A program made the translations under genes and the position numbers. Shown here one piece after another: positions 43,563-50,927 of a DNA stretch of 64,000 nt; positions within the stretch are counted from its first letter, which is position 1, and each line of letters begins with the position of its first letter. Source of the DNA: Planctomycetota bacterium (lineage in GTDB: Bacteria; Planctomycetota; Planctomycetia; Pirellulales; Lacipirellulaceae); assembly GCA_029781135.1 (NCBI GenBank), contig JAKOXH010000026.1:124001-188000 (forward strand), given 5' to 3'. Below the pieces are notes generated by a model. It did not search any database, had not been told where the DNA came from, and was given only the letters and a program-made list of their open reading frames with translations.

Positions 43563-44048
43563 ATGGTAAATCATCTAGCGACTTGCGGCCTGGTCGTTTC
43601 GCATGCGGCGAAAGCGAGTGCGCTGGTCGATGAATTCATCGCGCTGTGCGACTGGCCGCTCCTCACGCAGCCGACGATTCGCACCGTCGTCGAGCAGATT
43701 GAACTGCATCGCCCCTCGTGCTTGCTGTTTTGGTTGGAGGCGCTGGCCGAACTTAAGCCGACATCGACTCTCATCTCCCAACTGCGGGTCCGCGGGCAAC
43801 GGCCGTTTCGCATCGCGGTCGTTCACGAGTTACCGGCAGAAATCGAACACACCCTGCGCGCCGCCGGCGTGCACACCTATCTCACGACCTCGGGCAACAT
43901 CCTCGCCCTTGTCGAAGGGGCGTTACGGCCGTTCATTCCCGCCGTACCCAAGTCGCACATTCGCATCGCGCCGGCTGCGGGGGTGCCGGTGCCGATCCGC
44001 GGGCCGACCGAGGCGCGCGGTTCCGCAGCCCGGATGCGGCCGCCATAA
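43563..44048 (+). CDS. Receiver-like protein lacking the phosphoacceptor (unknown function)
   Basis: 161 residues. No motif is certain, but the order of strands recalls a response-regulator receiver: GLVVSHAAKASALVDEFIAL, then RPSCLLFWLEALAELKPTST (where a receiver has its DxxxP phospho-Asp strand), FRIAVVHELPAEIEHTLRAA and GVHTYLTTSGNILALVEGAL. The Asp at the end of the central strand is replaced, so it would be a pseudo-receiver. It follows the sigma-54 activator, which has no receiver of its own. The fold call is an inference to be tested by structure prediction. Confidence 0.6.
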   Translation: MVNHLATCGLVVSHAAKASALVDEFIALCDWPLLTQPTIRTVVEQIELHRPSCLLFWLEALAELKPTSTLISQLRVRGQRPFRIAVVHELPAEIEHTLRAAGVHTYLTTSGNILALVEGALRPFIPAVPKSHIRIAPAAGVPVPIRGPTEARGSAARMRPP

Positions 44049-44180
44049 ACCGCTCGAAACAGAACTCGGGAAAACTCTCAGAGAAGAGTCATCGAAAGAG
44101 ACATGGCCAAATTCTTGCGAACTCGGCCACCAAGAACCCGCAATCGCTCAATCAACCACTTTTGTCCAAGGAGCCTGCTC

Positions 44181-44420
44181 ATGATCGCTACAGTCAATGA
44201 ATCTCATCGTTATGAAGGCCAATTCGAAGACGGCGCCGACTATGACCGTTTCGAACGGTTCACGTATCGCAGTCGCGGAGAATTCCCCGTTCGTTCGCAT
44301 GCGGCTCGTTCGCGGGCCAAGTTGCGTGGTCGGGCCACGGCTGCGTCGCGGCAAAAAGCGCGGTCGTTTAATGGCGCGAATCGCCGTGGCCGCGGCAAAC
44401 AGTGGGCGGCGGCCCACTAA
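44181..44420 (+). CDS. Small basic protein of unknown function
   Basis: 79 residues from the ATG at 44181 (AAGGAG 8 bases upstream; the upstream in-frame extension has no such box). An acidic N-terminal part (NESHRYEGQFEDGADYDRFE) is followed by a very Arg-rich tail (RGRATAASRQKARSFNGANR, RGRGKQWAAAH), which could bind nucleic acid. The Arg-rich end suggests a regulator or chaperone-like protein, but nothing proves it. Lies between the pseudo-receiver gene and the first PEP-CTERM gene of the plus-strand group. Confidence 0.6.
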   Translation: MIATVNESHRYEGQFEDGADYDRFERFTYRSRGEFPVRSHAARSRAKLRGRATAASRQKARSFNGANRRGRGKQWAAAH

Positions 44421-44479
44421 TTGCGAACGTCGAGTATCGTCAGCGGAATCGACACTTCTCAAATCACGGGAGCAACATC

Positions 44480-45292
44480 ATGCGCACCATGAAGATACTT
44501 TGCGCCGCGCTAATCCTGTTGGGATTAACCGCGCCAGGCAGCCCGGCCGCGTGGATGCAGTTTGCCGGCGGCCCGACCGTTTCCAACGGCACCTGGCCCG
44601 GCGGGTCGGCCTACAGCGGCACGGCCGTCGCTACCGCCAGCAACTTCGTGAATGGAAACCTCTCCACGCCGTTCATCGGCATCGGGCCGAACAGCGTTCC
44701 GAATCTATCGCCCGATTACTTTGCCACTGGACTGGTGCCGAATGCCGGTCCGAGCGTGTCGGCAATCGCCACGCCGTACAACGACGCGGGCGATATGTAC
44801 CACGTGGTCATCGATTTCAGCGGCACGTCGAGCAGCGCGGGCACGGGCTTTCTGCCGGCGAATTCGACGTTCGCGATCATTGACTTAGACATTAGCGAGG
44901 TCTACTTGCGTGTGAAGGCAACTGACCCCGCCAGTAATCCCATTACTTCACCTTGGATTGGAGGTCCGAATGCCTGGTTCGACATGAACCTGCCCATGAT
45001 CCCGCAAGGTTCACTCGGGGCGCCGCCGACGTTGGTGGGTCCGGCTTCAGGGGTCTACGACATGCTAGGCATCAACTGGAATTTCGATGTCGGCATGTGG
45101 CTGTTCACAACGACGCAGGCGGTCCGCACCATCGAGTTCGATATGGCGCGGAACACCGGCAACAACCAAATCGGCGGCGGTGGCGCCGGCTGGGCGTTTT
45201 ACACTTCGCCAATACCAGAACCGACTGGCCTCACTCTGGCGTGTGCTGGTTTAGCACTCGTCGGCAGTTTTTCTCCGCGGCGTCGCGGCTAG
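44480..45292 (+). CDS. PEP-CTERM exported protein (first of the plus-strand group)
   Basis: 270 residues from the ATG at 44480 (GGGAG 7 bases upstream). Signal peptide MRTMKILCAALILLGLTAPG with cleavage after PAA. Mature part without known domain: FATGLVPNAGPSVSAIATPY, YLRVKATDPASNPITSPWIG, QAVRTIEFDMARNTGNNQIG. The tail is IPEPTGLTLACAGLALVGSF then SPRRRG, a complete PEP-CTERM signal. These tails are removed by exosortase during export to the surface or EPS. Followed by two further PEP-CTERM genes in the same direction. Confidence 0.85.
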   Translation: MRTMKILCAALILLGLTAPGSPAAWMQFAGGPTVSNGTWPGGSAYSGTAVATASNFVNGNLSTPFIGIGPNSVPNLSPDYFATGLVPNAGPSVSAIATPYNDAGDMYHVVIDFSGTSSSAGTGFLPANSTFAIIDLDISEVYLRVKATDPASNPITSPWIGGPNAWFDMNLPMIPQGSLGAPPTLVGPASGVYDMLGINWNFDVGMWLFTTTQAVRTIEFDMARNTGNNQIGGGGAGWAFYTSPIPEPTGLTLACAGLALVGSFSPRRRG

Positions 45293-45354
45293 CTGCAAAC
45301 CACTACCAATCACAATATCTTCATTGCTCACCGTCTTCAACAAAGGACAAAATC

Positions 45355-45987
45355 ATGCTTTCGCGAATCATCACAACCCGAATTCAGCTTCTGTTGGGAG
45401 TCGTCATTACGTTGGCCATCTGCTCCAGTTCTGTGCAGGCGCAATTCGCCATCAACTTCGACGAAAATGGCAAGGGCACGGTCCAAACCACCGCCGGGCT
45501 CCAGCCATTGCCATCGATCGGCAACGTCGTCGACCCGTTCGATCCCACCAACGGCTTAATGCCGCTGGCCTACAACGTAACCGCGGCTATCCCCGGCGTC
45601 GTTCCGTTTTTCGGCGACATCGATCTCATTGAGTCGGACGGAACGCACACCGACCTGTTGCGATGGACCCAAGGAGCGCAAGGGATGCTGCTGCTGGTCT
45701 ATTCCGACAGGGCTGAACCGGGAGAGACACCGGACTTGGCCGACGTCGGAATACCCCTCAAGCGGCAGCAGCCGCTGTTGACCTTGCCTGAGACTGGCCC
45801 GGAAAATGGCCCCAACGGCTTGTTCGGGTATACGCCAAACGTGGGTGATCCGGGTTTCTATCCCGTGCCGCCAGGCCCGGTCACTTACAACTTTACGAGC
45901 GACGGGGCAATTCCCGAGCCGGCAACTTGCTCGCTTGTTGCCCTCGGCTTGGCCCTGGTGTTCGCTATCCGCCGCCGGTCGGCATAG
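45355..45987 (+). CDS. PEP-CTERM exported protein
   Basis: 210 residues from the ATG at 45355 (AAAGGA 8 bases upstream). Signal peptide MLSRIITTRIQLLLGVVITL, cleaved near VQAQ. The mature part (FAINFDENGKGTVQTTAGLQ ... PLAYNVTAAIPGVVPFFGDI ... LLVYSDRA) is a single beta-rich domain I cannot name. The end is IPEPATCSLVALGLALVFAI then RRRSA, a good PEP-CTERM. The reading frame continues far upstream inside the previous gene, but that part is out of phase with it. 62 bases after the previous PEP-CTERM gene. Confidence 0.85.
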   Translation: MLSRIITTRIQLLLGVVITLAICSSSVQAQFAINFDENGKGTVQTTAGLQPLPSIGNVVDPFDPTNGLMPLAYNVTAAIPGVVPFFGDIDLIESDGTHTDLLRWTQGAQGMLLLVYSDRAEPGETPDLADVGIPLKRQQPLLTLPETGPENGPNGLFGYTPNVGDPGFYPVPPGPVTYNFTSDGAIPEPATCSLVALGLALVFAIRRRSA

Positions 45988-46133
45988 TTAATTGTGGCCA
46001 ACTGGTTGTTCCGCGGACGGTGTGACAGTCGCCCGCGGACAACCAGGCTGTTTCAATTTCAATCGAAGCGATCATCCACCGCACGGGGTAATTGGAACCG
46101 TGCTCGTAACCACTTGAAAACAATCGACCATCT

Positions 46134-46757
46134 ATGAGACTTCCGAAGACGAAACTGGCGGTGCTTGTTCTGGCCTCACTGGCCGCTGCCCAAATCAGCC
46201 GGCTGGCTCCGGCCGCAACGGTTGTATTCAATAACCTATCGGCGACCACCCCCTACTATCAAAACGCGGGCAACTGGCTCGGCACGCTGGCCAATCAATA
46301 CGAAATTACGGCAACGACGTTTACACCGAGCGCGTCGGGCCAATTGGATGAACTGACACTCGGGCTCATTTACCAAAGCGGTGCGAATTCCGTAACGCTG
46401 CGGCTGTCGCCAGATTCCGGCGGCTTGCCGAGCGCCGCCATCTGGCAGACGAGCGTGCCGCCCGCACCTGCTTATGGATCACTGCTCAGTCTTACCAGCA
46501 TTGGTGGCCCCACGCTCAACGCCGGCCAATTGTATTGGCTCGAAGGCATTGCACCTGTAACCCCGGCAACCTTGCACGGATGGTACACCAACAATCAGGG
46601 CGACATGGGGCCAGTGATCGCATCGGGCAACTACTACGCCAATATTCAACGGTTTTCGCTTCGCGTCGGCGTTATCACGGTGCCGGAGCCGGCCACCTGT
46701 TCGCTCACAACGGTCAGTGTTTTCGGCGTAGCGATGATTCGCCGTCGCCGCGCCTAA
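46134..46757 (+). CDS. PEP-CTERM exported protein with choice-of-anchor-type domain
   Basis: 207 residues. Signal peptide MRLPKTKLAVLVLASLAAAQ, cleaved near APAA. The mature domain, VFNNLSATTPYYQNAGNWLG, then QYEITATTFTPSASGQLDEL, VTLRLSPDSGGLPSAAIWQT and QLYWLEGIA, is that of the choice-of-anchor R type. The end is VPEPATCSLTTVSVFGVAMI then RRRRA. Last intact gene of the PEP-CTERM group; all are transcribed in one direction with gaps of 62-146 bases. Confidence 0.85.
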   Translation: MRLPKTKLAVLVLASLAAAQISRLAPAATVVFNNLSATTPYYQNAGNWLGTLANQYEITATTFTPSASGQLDELTLGLIYQSGANSVTLRLSPDSGGLPSAAIWQTSVPPAPAYGSLLSLTSIGGPTLNAGQLYWLEGIAPVTPATLHGWYTNNQGDMGPVIASGNYYANIQRFSLRVGVITVPEPATCSLTTVSVFGVAMIRRRRA

Positions 46758-46760
46758 CCA

Positions 46761-46941
46761 ATGGCAGGCAGCGAATTTCAGATGCGATTCCTGAGCGCCA
46801 TGGGCATCAACAACGGCAAAGTGTGGACCTTGGACGACTTCTCAATGATGGTTCAACAGGTATCTGAACCTGGCACCCTGTCTGCTGCTTGTTTGCGGTT
46901 CGCCGGGCCAAGCCCCGTCTCACCGCCAGCGTCGTGGTTGA
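46761..46941 (+). pseudogene. Remnant of another PEP-CTERM gene (tail only, frameshifted)
   Basis: The frame from 46761 reads ...NNGKVWTLDDFSMMVQQVSEPGTLSAACLRFAG, which looks like the end of a PEP-CTERM protein (SEPGTLS plus a hydrophobic start). One base shift after CLRFAG gives QAPSHRQRRG and a stop at 46939-46941, the expected basic end. So the 3' end of a lost paralogue remains directly after the intact gene. A terminator follows. Confidence 0.5.
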
Positions 46942-46974
46942 TCGCTGAAGAGCAAGAGCGGTTCCTTGGTCGAG

Positions 46975-47007
46975 GCCCTTCCCACGTTCGCGCGGGAAGG
47001 GCTTTTT
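46975..47007 (+). terminator. Intrinsic terminator after the PEP-CTERM group
   Basis: GCCCTTCCC (46975-46983) pairs perfectly with GGGAAGGGC (46994-47002); TTTTT follows directly. It likely ends transcription of the whole PEP-CTERM cluster. Confidence 0.9.
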
Positions 47008-47201
47008 ATGTTGTGGCATCGCGCAGTGGATTTCACCTGGTTTCGCCACTAACTCCACGGAAATAACGGCAAAGCCCGTTTATTCGGACACCTCGAACCC
47101 GTCCGATTTGCTTGACCCTCGAATATCGCCCATTTACGATGGAAATTGAGCAACTGCCGTGATTTACCGCTCGTTGGGATGGCCTTGCCGCGCGCTAGAG
47201 C

Positions 47202-48566
47202 ATGATTCTTTACGTTCTTATCGTCCTGATTTTGGCGTCGTTCGTATTTACGTTCCTAGGCGCCAGAACTTGGCACTGGGGATACGTCCTGCTGGTCGAG
47301 GCCATCTTCTTGGCCACGGTCGGGTTCTTCGTGTTGGCGGCGGAGACATTGCGCATCAATGCCGTGCTGCGAAGCCAGATCAATCGAGATGAGAAAGCCC
47401 TAGCGATCGCCGAGGCGGACCTCGATGCTCTGAAGAATGGCACGAACAATGCAACGATCATCGGCCGTTTGCGCAATCTCAATCCACCGGTCAGAATTGC
47501 CGAGGATGCCGATTCGATCCCCAGCATTGCCGAGCTAGATCATGAAATACTGATGAAGACGCGCCGCCGCGGCCGCCTGTGGCGGTATGTCATGCCGGCG
47601 GGGATCGATCAGAAGACGGGCGCCATCGGCGTGAAATTTGCCGCGCCGCCACCGCCGGCGGCTCCGCCTGCCGAAGGCGCCGAGGCCGGCGCGCCACCGG
47701 CGGCCGCTCCGACGCCTGCCGCGAATGCGGCAGCGTCACCGGGTCTTAAGCCGAATACCGTTGTGTTTCTCTTTGAGGATGGCCCGCCCCAACCGGCAGC
47801 GCCCAATGGAGTGCCGCGCAGCCCGCAGTATTTGGGCGAGTTCACGGTAGCACAGGCAGCCGGTCAGCAGGCTTCTCTCGTGCCGGTGCAGCCTTGGGCG
47901 CCCAATGACTTCGAGTATCAGCGGATCAGGGCAAGTCGCGGTCCGTGGATCATGTATGAAACCATGCCCCTGGACAATTACGAGACGTTCGCCAAATTAA
48001 AGGAAGAGCAGCTGAAGGCGCTGCTGCCGAAGTTGTCGGTGAACGAGTATTTGCGACAAGGCAAGCCCGCCACCGATGCCGATGACGCCTTCTGCAAGGT
48101 CGCCCTGGATGCCGATGGTAAGCCCGTGCCACCGGATAAGAAGGAAGGCATCGCTAAAGTGATTTTCCAGCGTCGGCTACGCGATTACGCGACGGAGTTC
48201 GACGAACTCTTCCGCCGCCGCGTGAACACGGCCGCCGAAATCGAAGCCGTGAAGAAAGACATTGCCCAGTTGACCGCGGCCGGAGATTCTGGCAAGAAGC
48301 TGCAAGCCTATCGCACCGAGGAACGGCAAAAGCTGACGGCCGATTTGGCCGGCATCACGAAAGAACGTCAGGCGATCGAACAGCACCTGGCTCAGGTGAA
48401 CCAACTTCTCGCCAAAGCACGTCAACTCACTGCCGATCTGATGGCCAAGAACCGAGCCCTGACCGAGGAACTCAAGGCCCAACAGGTGGGAGTCATCAAC
48501 AATCCAACTGGTTCCAACGTGCCAGCTAAGCGTTCTGAACCGCTGGCTCTCGGCCGCGCTAAGTAG
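47202..48566 (+). CDS. Membrane-anchored coiled-coil protein of unknown function
   Basis: 454 residues. Two hydrophobic helices at the N-terminus (MILYVLIVLILASFVFTFLG and WGYVLLVEAIFLATVGFFVL), then a charged stretch, an Ala/Pro-rich linker near residues 148-185 (PPPPAAPPAEGAEAGAPPAA), and from about residue 320 a heptad-like region (FRRRVNTAAEIEAVKKDIAQ, ERQAIEQHLAQVNQLLAKAR) that predicts a coiled coil. The central part has MYETMPLDNYETFAKLKEEQ. It belongs to a style of planctomycete-specific proteins; no function known. Not part of the PEP-CTERM cluster, as a terminator precedes it. Confidence 0.8.
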   Translation: MILYVLIVLILASFVFTFLGARTWHWGYVLLVEAIFLATVGFFVLAAETLRINAVLRSQINRDEKALAIAEADLDALKNGTNNATIIGRLRNLNPPVRIAEDADSIPSIAELDHEILMKTRRRGRLWRYVMPAGIDQKTGAIGVKFAAPPPPAAPPAEGAEAGAPPAAAPTPAANAAASPGLKPNTVVFLFEDGPPQPAAPNGVPRSPQYLGEFTVAQAAGQQASLVPVQPWAPNDFEYQRIRASRGPWIMYETMPLDNYETFAKLKEEQLKALLPKLSVNEYLRQGKPATDADDAFCKVALDADGKPVPPDKKEGIAKVIFQRRLRDYATEFDELFRRRVNTAAEIEAVKKDIAQLTAAGDSGKKLQAYRTEERQKLTADLAGITKERQAIEQHLAQVNQLLAKARQLTADLMAKNRALTEELKAQQVGVINNPTGSNVPAKRSEPLALGRAK

Positions 48567-48885
48567 TGCGCACGTCGGCAGCCCCCACGGCCGCCCGATT
48601 CGGAAAGGCATAACCTATTCGCACGCATTCGTTCGTCGGCGTTCGCTGGTAGGTTTCAATTACGATCTGGGTGGCTGGGGTCGAACGCAGTGAGCCCCCG
48701 GCGAGTTTGGGTGTGCACTGGCGTACTGGGGGCTTGCCTTCGGCTCGACCCCAGCCACTCACAGCCAGCGGCTGCCACGCTCGCGTCAAATCGCAGTCCC
48801 CTTCCGGGCGTCGGTCGCATACAATACCGTTGCCTTCGCGGACAACGTGCCGCTATCCACCACTCGCGATACCAAGCAGTCTGCC
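48567..48885. other. Gene-free stretch with a palindromic element
   Basis: No gene seen. Holds the palindromic element at 48671-48758; the remainder up to the rhomboid start has no recognisable signal. Confidence 0.55.
48671..48758 (+). repeat. Palindromic element GTGGCTGGGGTCGA
   Basis: GTGGCTGGGGTCGA on the left pairs with TCGACCCCAGCCAC on the right, with inner GCCCCC/GGGGGC. The right half recurs at 17447-17480. Confidence 0.75.
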
Positions 48886-49800
48886 ATGGGATTTTACGAC
48901 CGCGATTATCAACGCGATTACTACGGCCGCGCCCCGGGCTTCCACTTGGGCAGTTCGCTGACGCTCACATCGAAAATTGCCATCGTGATGTTTGCCGTCT
49001 ACGTGATTCAATTACTCACCCGTCAGGGACAAAACGATGGCTGGTTTACGAATCTGTTTTGTTTGCACGCCGACCTTCCTCGGCATCCGTGGCGCTTCTT
49101 TGAACTACTAACTTATGGCTTCTTGCATGCACCGAACGACCTCCGGCATATCGTCTTCAATATGCTGGCGCTTTGGTTCTTTGGCCGCTCGGTGGAGTTT
49201 CGCTATGGACCGCGCGAGTACCTGGCGTTCTTTCTCGTGGCGATCGTCGTTGCGGGGGCAACTTGGGTGGCTAGCGAATTCGTGGTCAATCGTCAGTGGC
49301 TACCGATTCCCATGCTGGGGGCCTCGGGCGGGATTGCGGCCGTTCTGTTGCTGTTCTGTTTGAACTATCCGCATCAAGTGGTTTACATCTACGGCGTGCT
49401 CCCGATTCCGGCCTGGGTTTTTGCCTTGATATTCGTAACGCAAGACATGTTTGGGGCTTGGGGAAGGCCGATTGGACCGGGCGAAAGAGATATTAATGTG
49501 GCTTACGCGGCCCATCTCGGCGGTGCGGCGTTCGCGTTGTTGTATTACCAACTTGGCTGGCGGCTCGATCGCTTGATTCCCAGCGGGAACTCACTCGATC
49601 GGTTCAAGCCGAAACCTCGCCTGCGCGTCGTTGATCCTGACACTTCGGATGATTCGGAAGATGATGAGGAAGAATCGCGGGAGGCTCAGGTAGATGCCAT
49701 CCTGCAAAAAATTCAGGAGCACGGCCGCGACAGCCTCACCCGCACCGAACGCCGGATCCTTGAAGAAGCCAGTCGAGAGTATCAGAAACGAAGGAGATAG
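48886..49800 (+). CDS. Rhomboid-family intramembrane serine protease
   Basis: 304 residues from the ATG at 48886 (MGFYDRDYQRDYYGRAPGFH). Six membrane segments. Rhomboid signatures: GFLHAPNDLRHIVFNMLALW (the HxxxN-type stretch), FFGRSVEFRYGPREYLAFFL, the catalytic Ser in MLGASGGIAAVLLLFCLNYP and the His in AYAAHLGGAAFALLYYQLGW. The C-terminal 60 residues form an acidic linker (DTSDDSEDDEEESREAQVDA) and a helical part ILQKIQEHGRDSLTRTERRI, often added to planctomycete rhomboids. It cleaves membrane proteins within or next to the membrane; substrate unknown. Confidence 0.93.
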   Translation: MGFYDRDYQRDYYGRAPGFHLGSSLTLTSKIAIVMFAVYVIQLLTRQGQNDGWFTNLFCLHADLPRHPWRFFELLTYGFLHAPNDLRHIVFNMLALWFFGRSVEFRYGPREYLAFFLVAIVVAGATWVASEFVVNRQWLPIPMLGASGGIAAVLLLFCLNYPHQVVYIYGVLPIPAWVFALIFVTQDMFGAWGRPIGPGERDINVAYAAHLGGAAFALLYYQLGWRLDRLIPSGNSLDRFKPKPRLRVVDPDTSDDSEDDEEESREAQVDAILQKIQEHGRDSLTRTERRILEEASREYQKRRR

Positions 49801-49822
49801 CTAATAGCTAACAACTCCCACC

Positions 49823-50761
49823 ATGATCATCGCCGTCACTGGTTCCACCGGTCTCATAGGCAAGGCGCTCGTCGCGGCACTCGAAGCCGATGGCCACTTG
49901 GTGCGCCCGGTGGTTCGCCGCGCGCCGCGGACCGAGAAGAACGAAATTGGCTGGGATCCAGCGGCCGGCACGATCGACGCGGCCGAACTGGCTGATGTTG
50001 ATGCGGTGGTACACTTGGCCGGCGAAAACCTCGCCGCCAAACGCTGGACACCGGCCTTCAAGCAAGCCATTCTCGAGAGCCGTGTCCGCGGCACCAACCT
50101 CCTCTGCCAAACGCTTGGCGGTTTAGCTACCAAGCCAGGTGTCCTCGTGAGTGCCTCGGCCATCGGCTACTACGGCCCGCGCGGCGATGAGCTGGTCGAT
50201 GAAACCACGCCCCCGGGCACCGGCTTTTTGGCCGATGTCTGCAAGCAATGGGAAGCTGCGACCCGGCCGGCACGCGAGGCCGGCATCCGCGTCGTGAATT
50301 TGCGGAATGGCTTCGTGCTCGCCCGCGAGGGCGGCGGGCTCGCGAAAATGCTGACGCCCTTCCGCCTCGGGCTTGGCGGCGTCATCGGCAGTGGCCGCCA
50401 GTACATGAGTTGGATCGTACTCGACGACCTCGTCCGCACAATTCAATTTCTGCTAACGCCAACTCCGGGTGGCACGCCCGAAGGCTCGGCGACGGGCGTG
50501 GGCACGTCGCTCACTGGCCCCGTGAACGCAACTGCCCCGAACCCGGTCACGAATCGCGAGTTCACCAAGACGCTGGGGCGCGTGCTCGGCCGGCCGACGG
50601 TGTTCCCGATGCCATCGTTCGCCGCCCGCCTGGCCTTCGGCGAAATGGCCGACGAAATGCTCATCGGCGGCGCCCGCGTCCTACCGAAAGCCCTCACCGC
50701 CGCCCGATTCAGCTTCGCCTACCCCGATCTCGAATCCGCCCTGCGGCACATTCTGACGTGA
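49823..50761 (+). CDS. TIGR01777-family sugar-nucleotide-epimerase-like protein (YfcH-like)
   Basis: 312 residues. The Rossmann start IIAVTGSTGLIGKALVAALE, then AVVHLAGENLAAKRWTPAFK (signature of TIGR01777), RVRGTNLL, LVSASAIGYYGPRGDE and RNGFVLAREGGGLAKMLTPF with GSGRQYMSWIVLDDLVRTI. The Cys-containing family end is not seen; the C-terminal domain is LGRVLGRPTVFPMPSFAARL. The family is related to SDR epimerases but the substrate is unknown; in E. coli YfcH and in plants (SULA-like) roles in division have been proposed. Starts 23 bases after the rhomboid gene, so probably co-transcribed. Confidence 0.9.
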   Translation: MIIAVTGSTGLIGKALVAALEADGHLVRPVVRRAPRTEKNEIGWDPAAGTIDAAELADVDAVVHLAGENLAAKRWTPAFKQAILESRVRGTNLLCQTLGGLATKPGVLVSASAIGYYGPRGDELVDETTPPGTGFLADVCKQWEAATRPAREAGIRVVNLRNGFVLAREGGGLAKMLTPFRLGLGGVIGSGRQYMSWIVLDDLVRTIQFLLTPTPGGTPEGSATGVGTSLTGPVNATAPNPVTNREFTKTLGRVLGRPTVFPMPSFAARLAFGEMADEMLIGGARVLPKALTAARFSFAYPDLESALRHILT

Positions 50762-50776
50762 ACGATGTCCCCCATT

Positions 50777-50825
50777 CGCGTCTCGGAGAGACGCGACCAC
50801 GTGGCCGCGTCTTTCCGAGACGCGG
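50777..50825. other. Very stable hairpin between the epimerase and lpdA
   Basis: CGCGTCTCGGAGAGACGCG (50777-50795) pairs with CGCGTCTTTCCGAGACGCG (50807-50825) with one G-T pair; the loop contains the palindrome CCACGTGG. No T-run follows, so it is not a standard terminator. Confidence 0.8.
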
Positions 50826-50927
50826 GTTGCCGAGTTCAGCCCGTCCAAATCCTCCCATTGGCCGTTCGCGGTAAGCCGGGTAAACTTATAGGTTTGGCGA
50901 AGTAACTGCTTTACCAGCAAGAGAGTT

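Noticed and set aside
46863..46878. Sigma-54-like string TGGCACCCTGTCTGCT
   Set aside because: It is the coding sequence of PGTLSA in the PEP-CTERM remnant; such codons resemble the consensus by chance.
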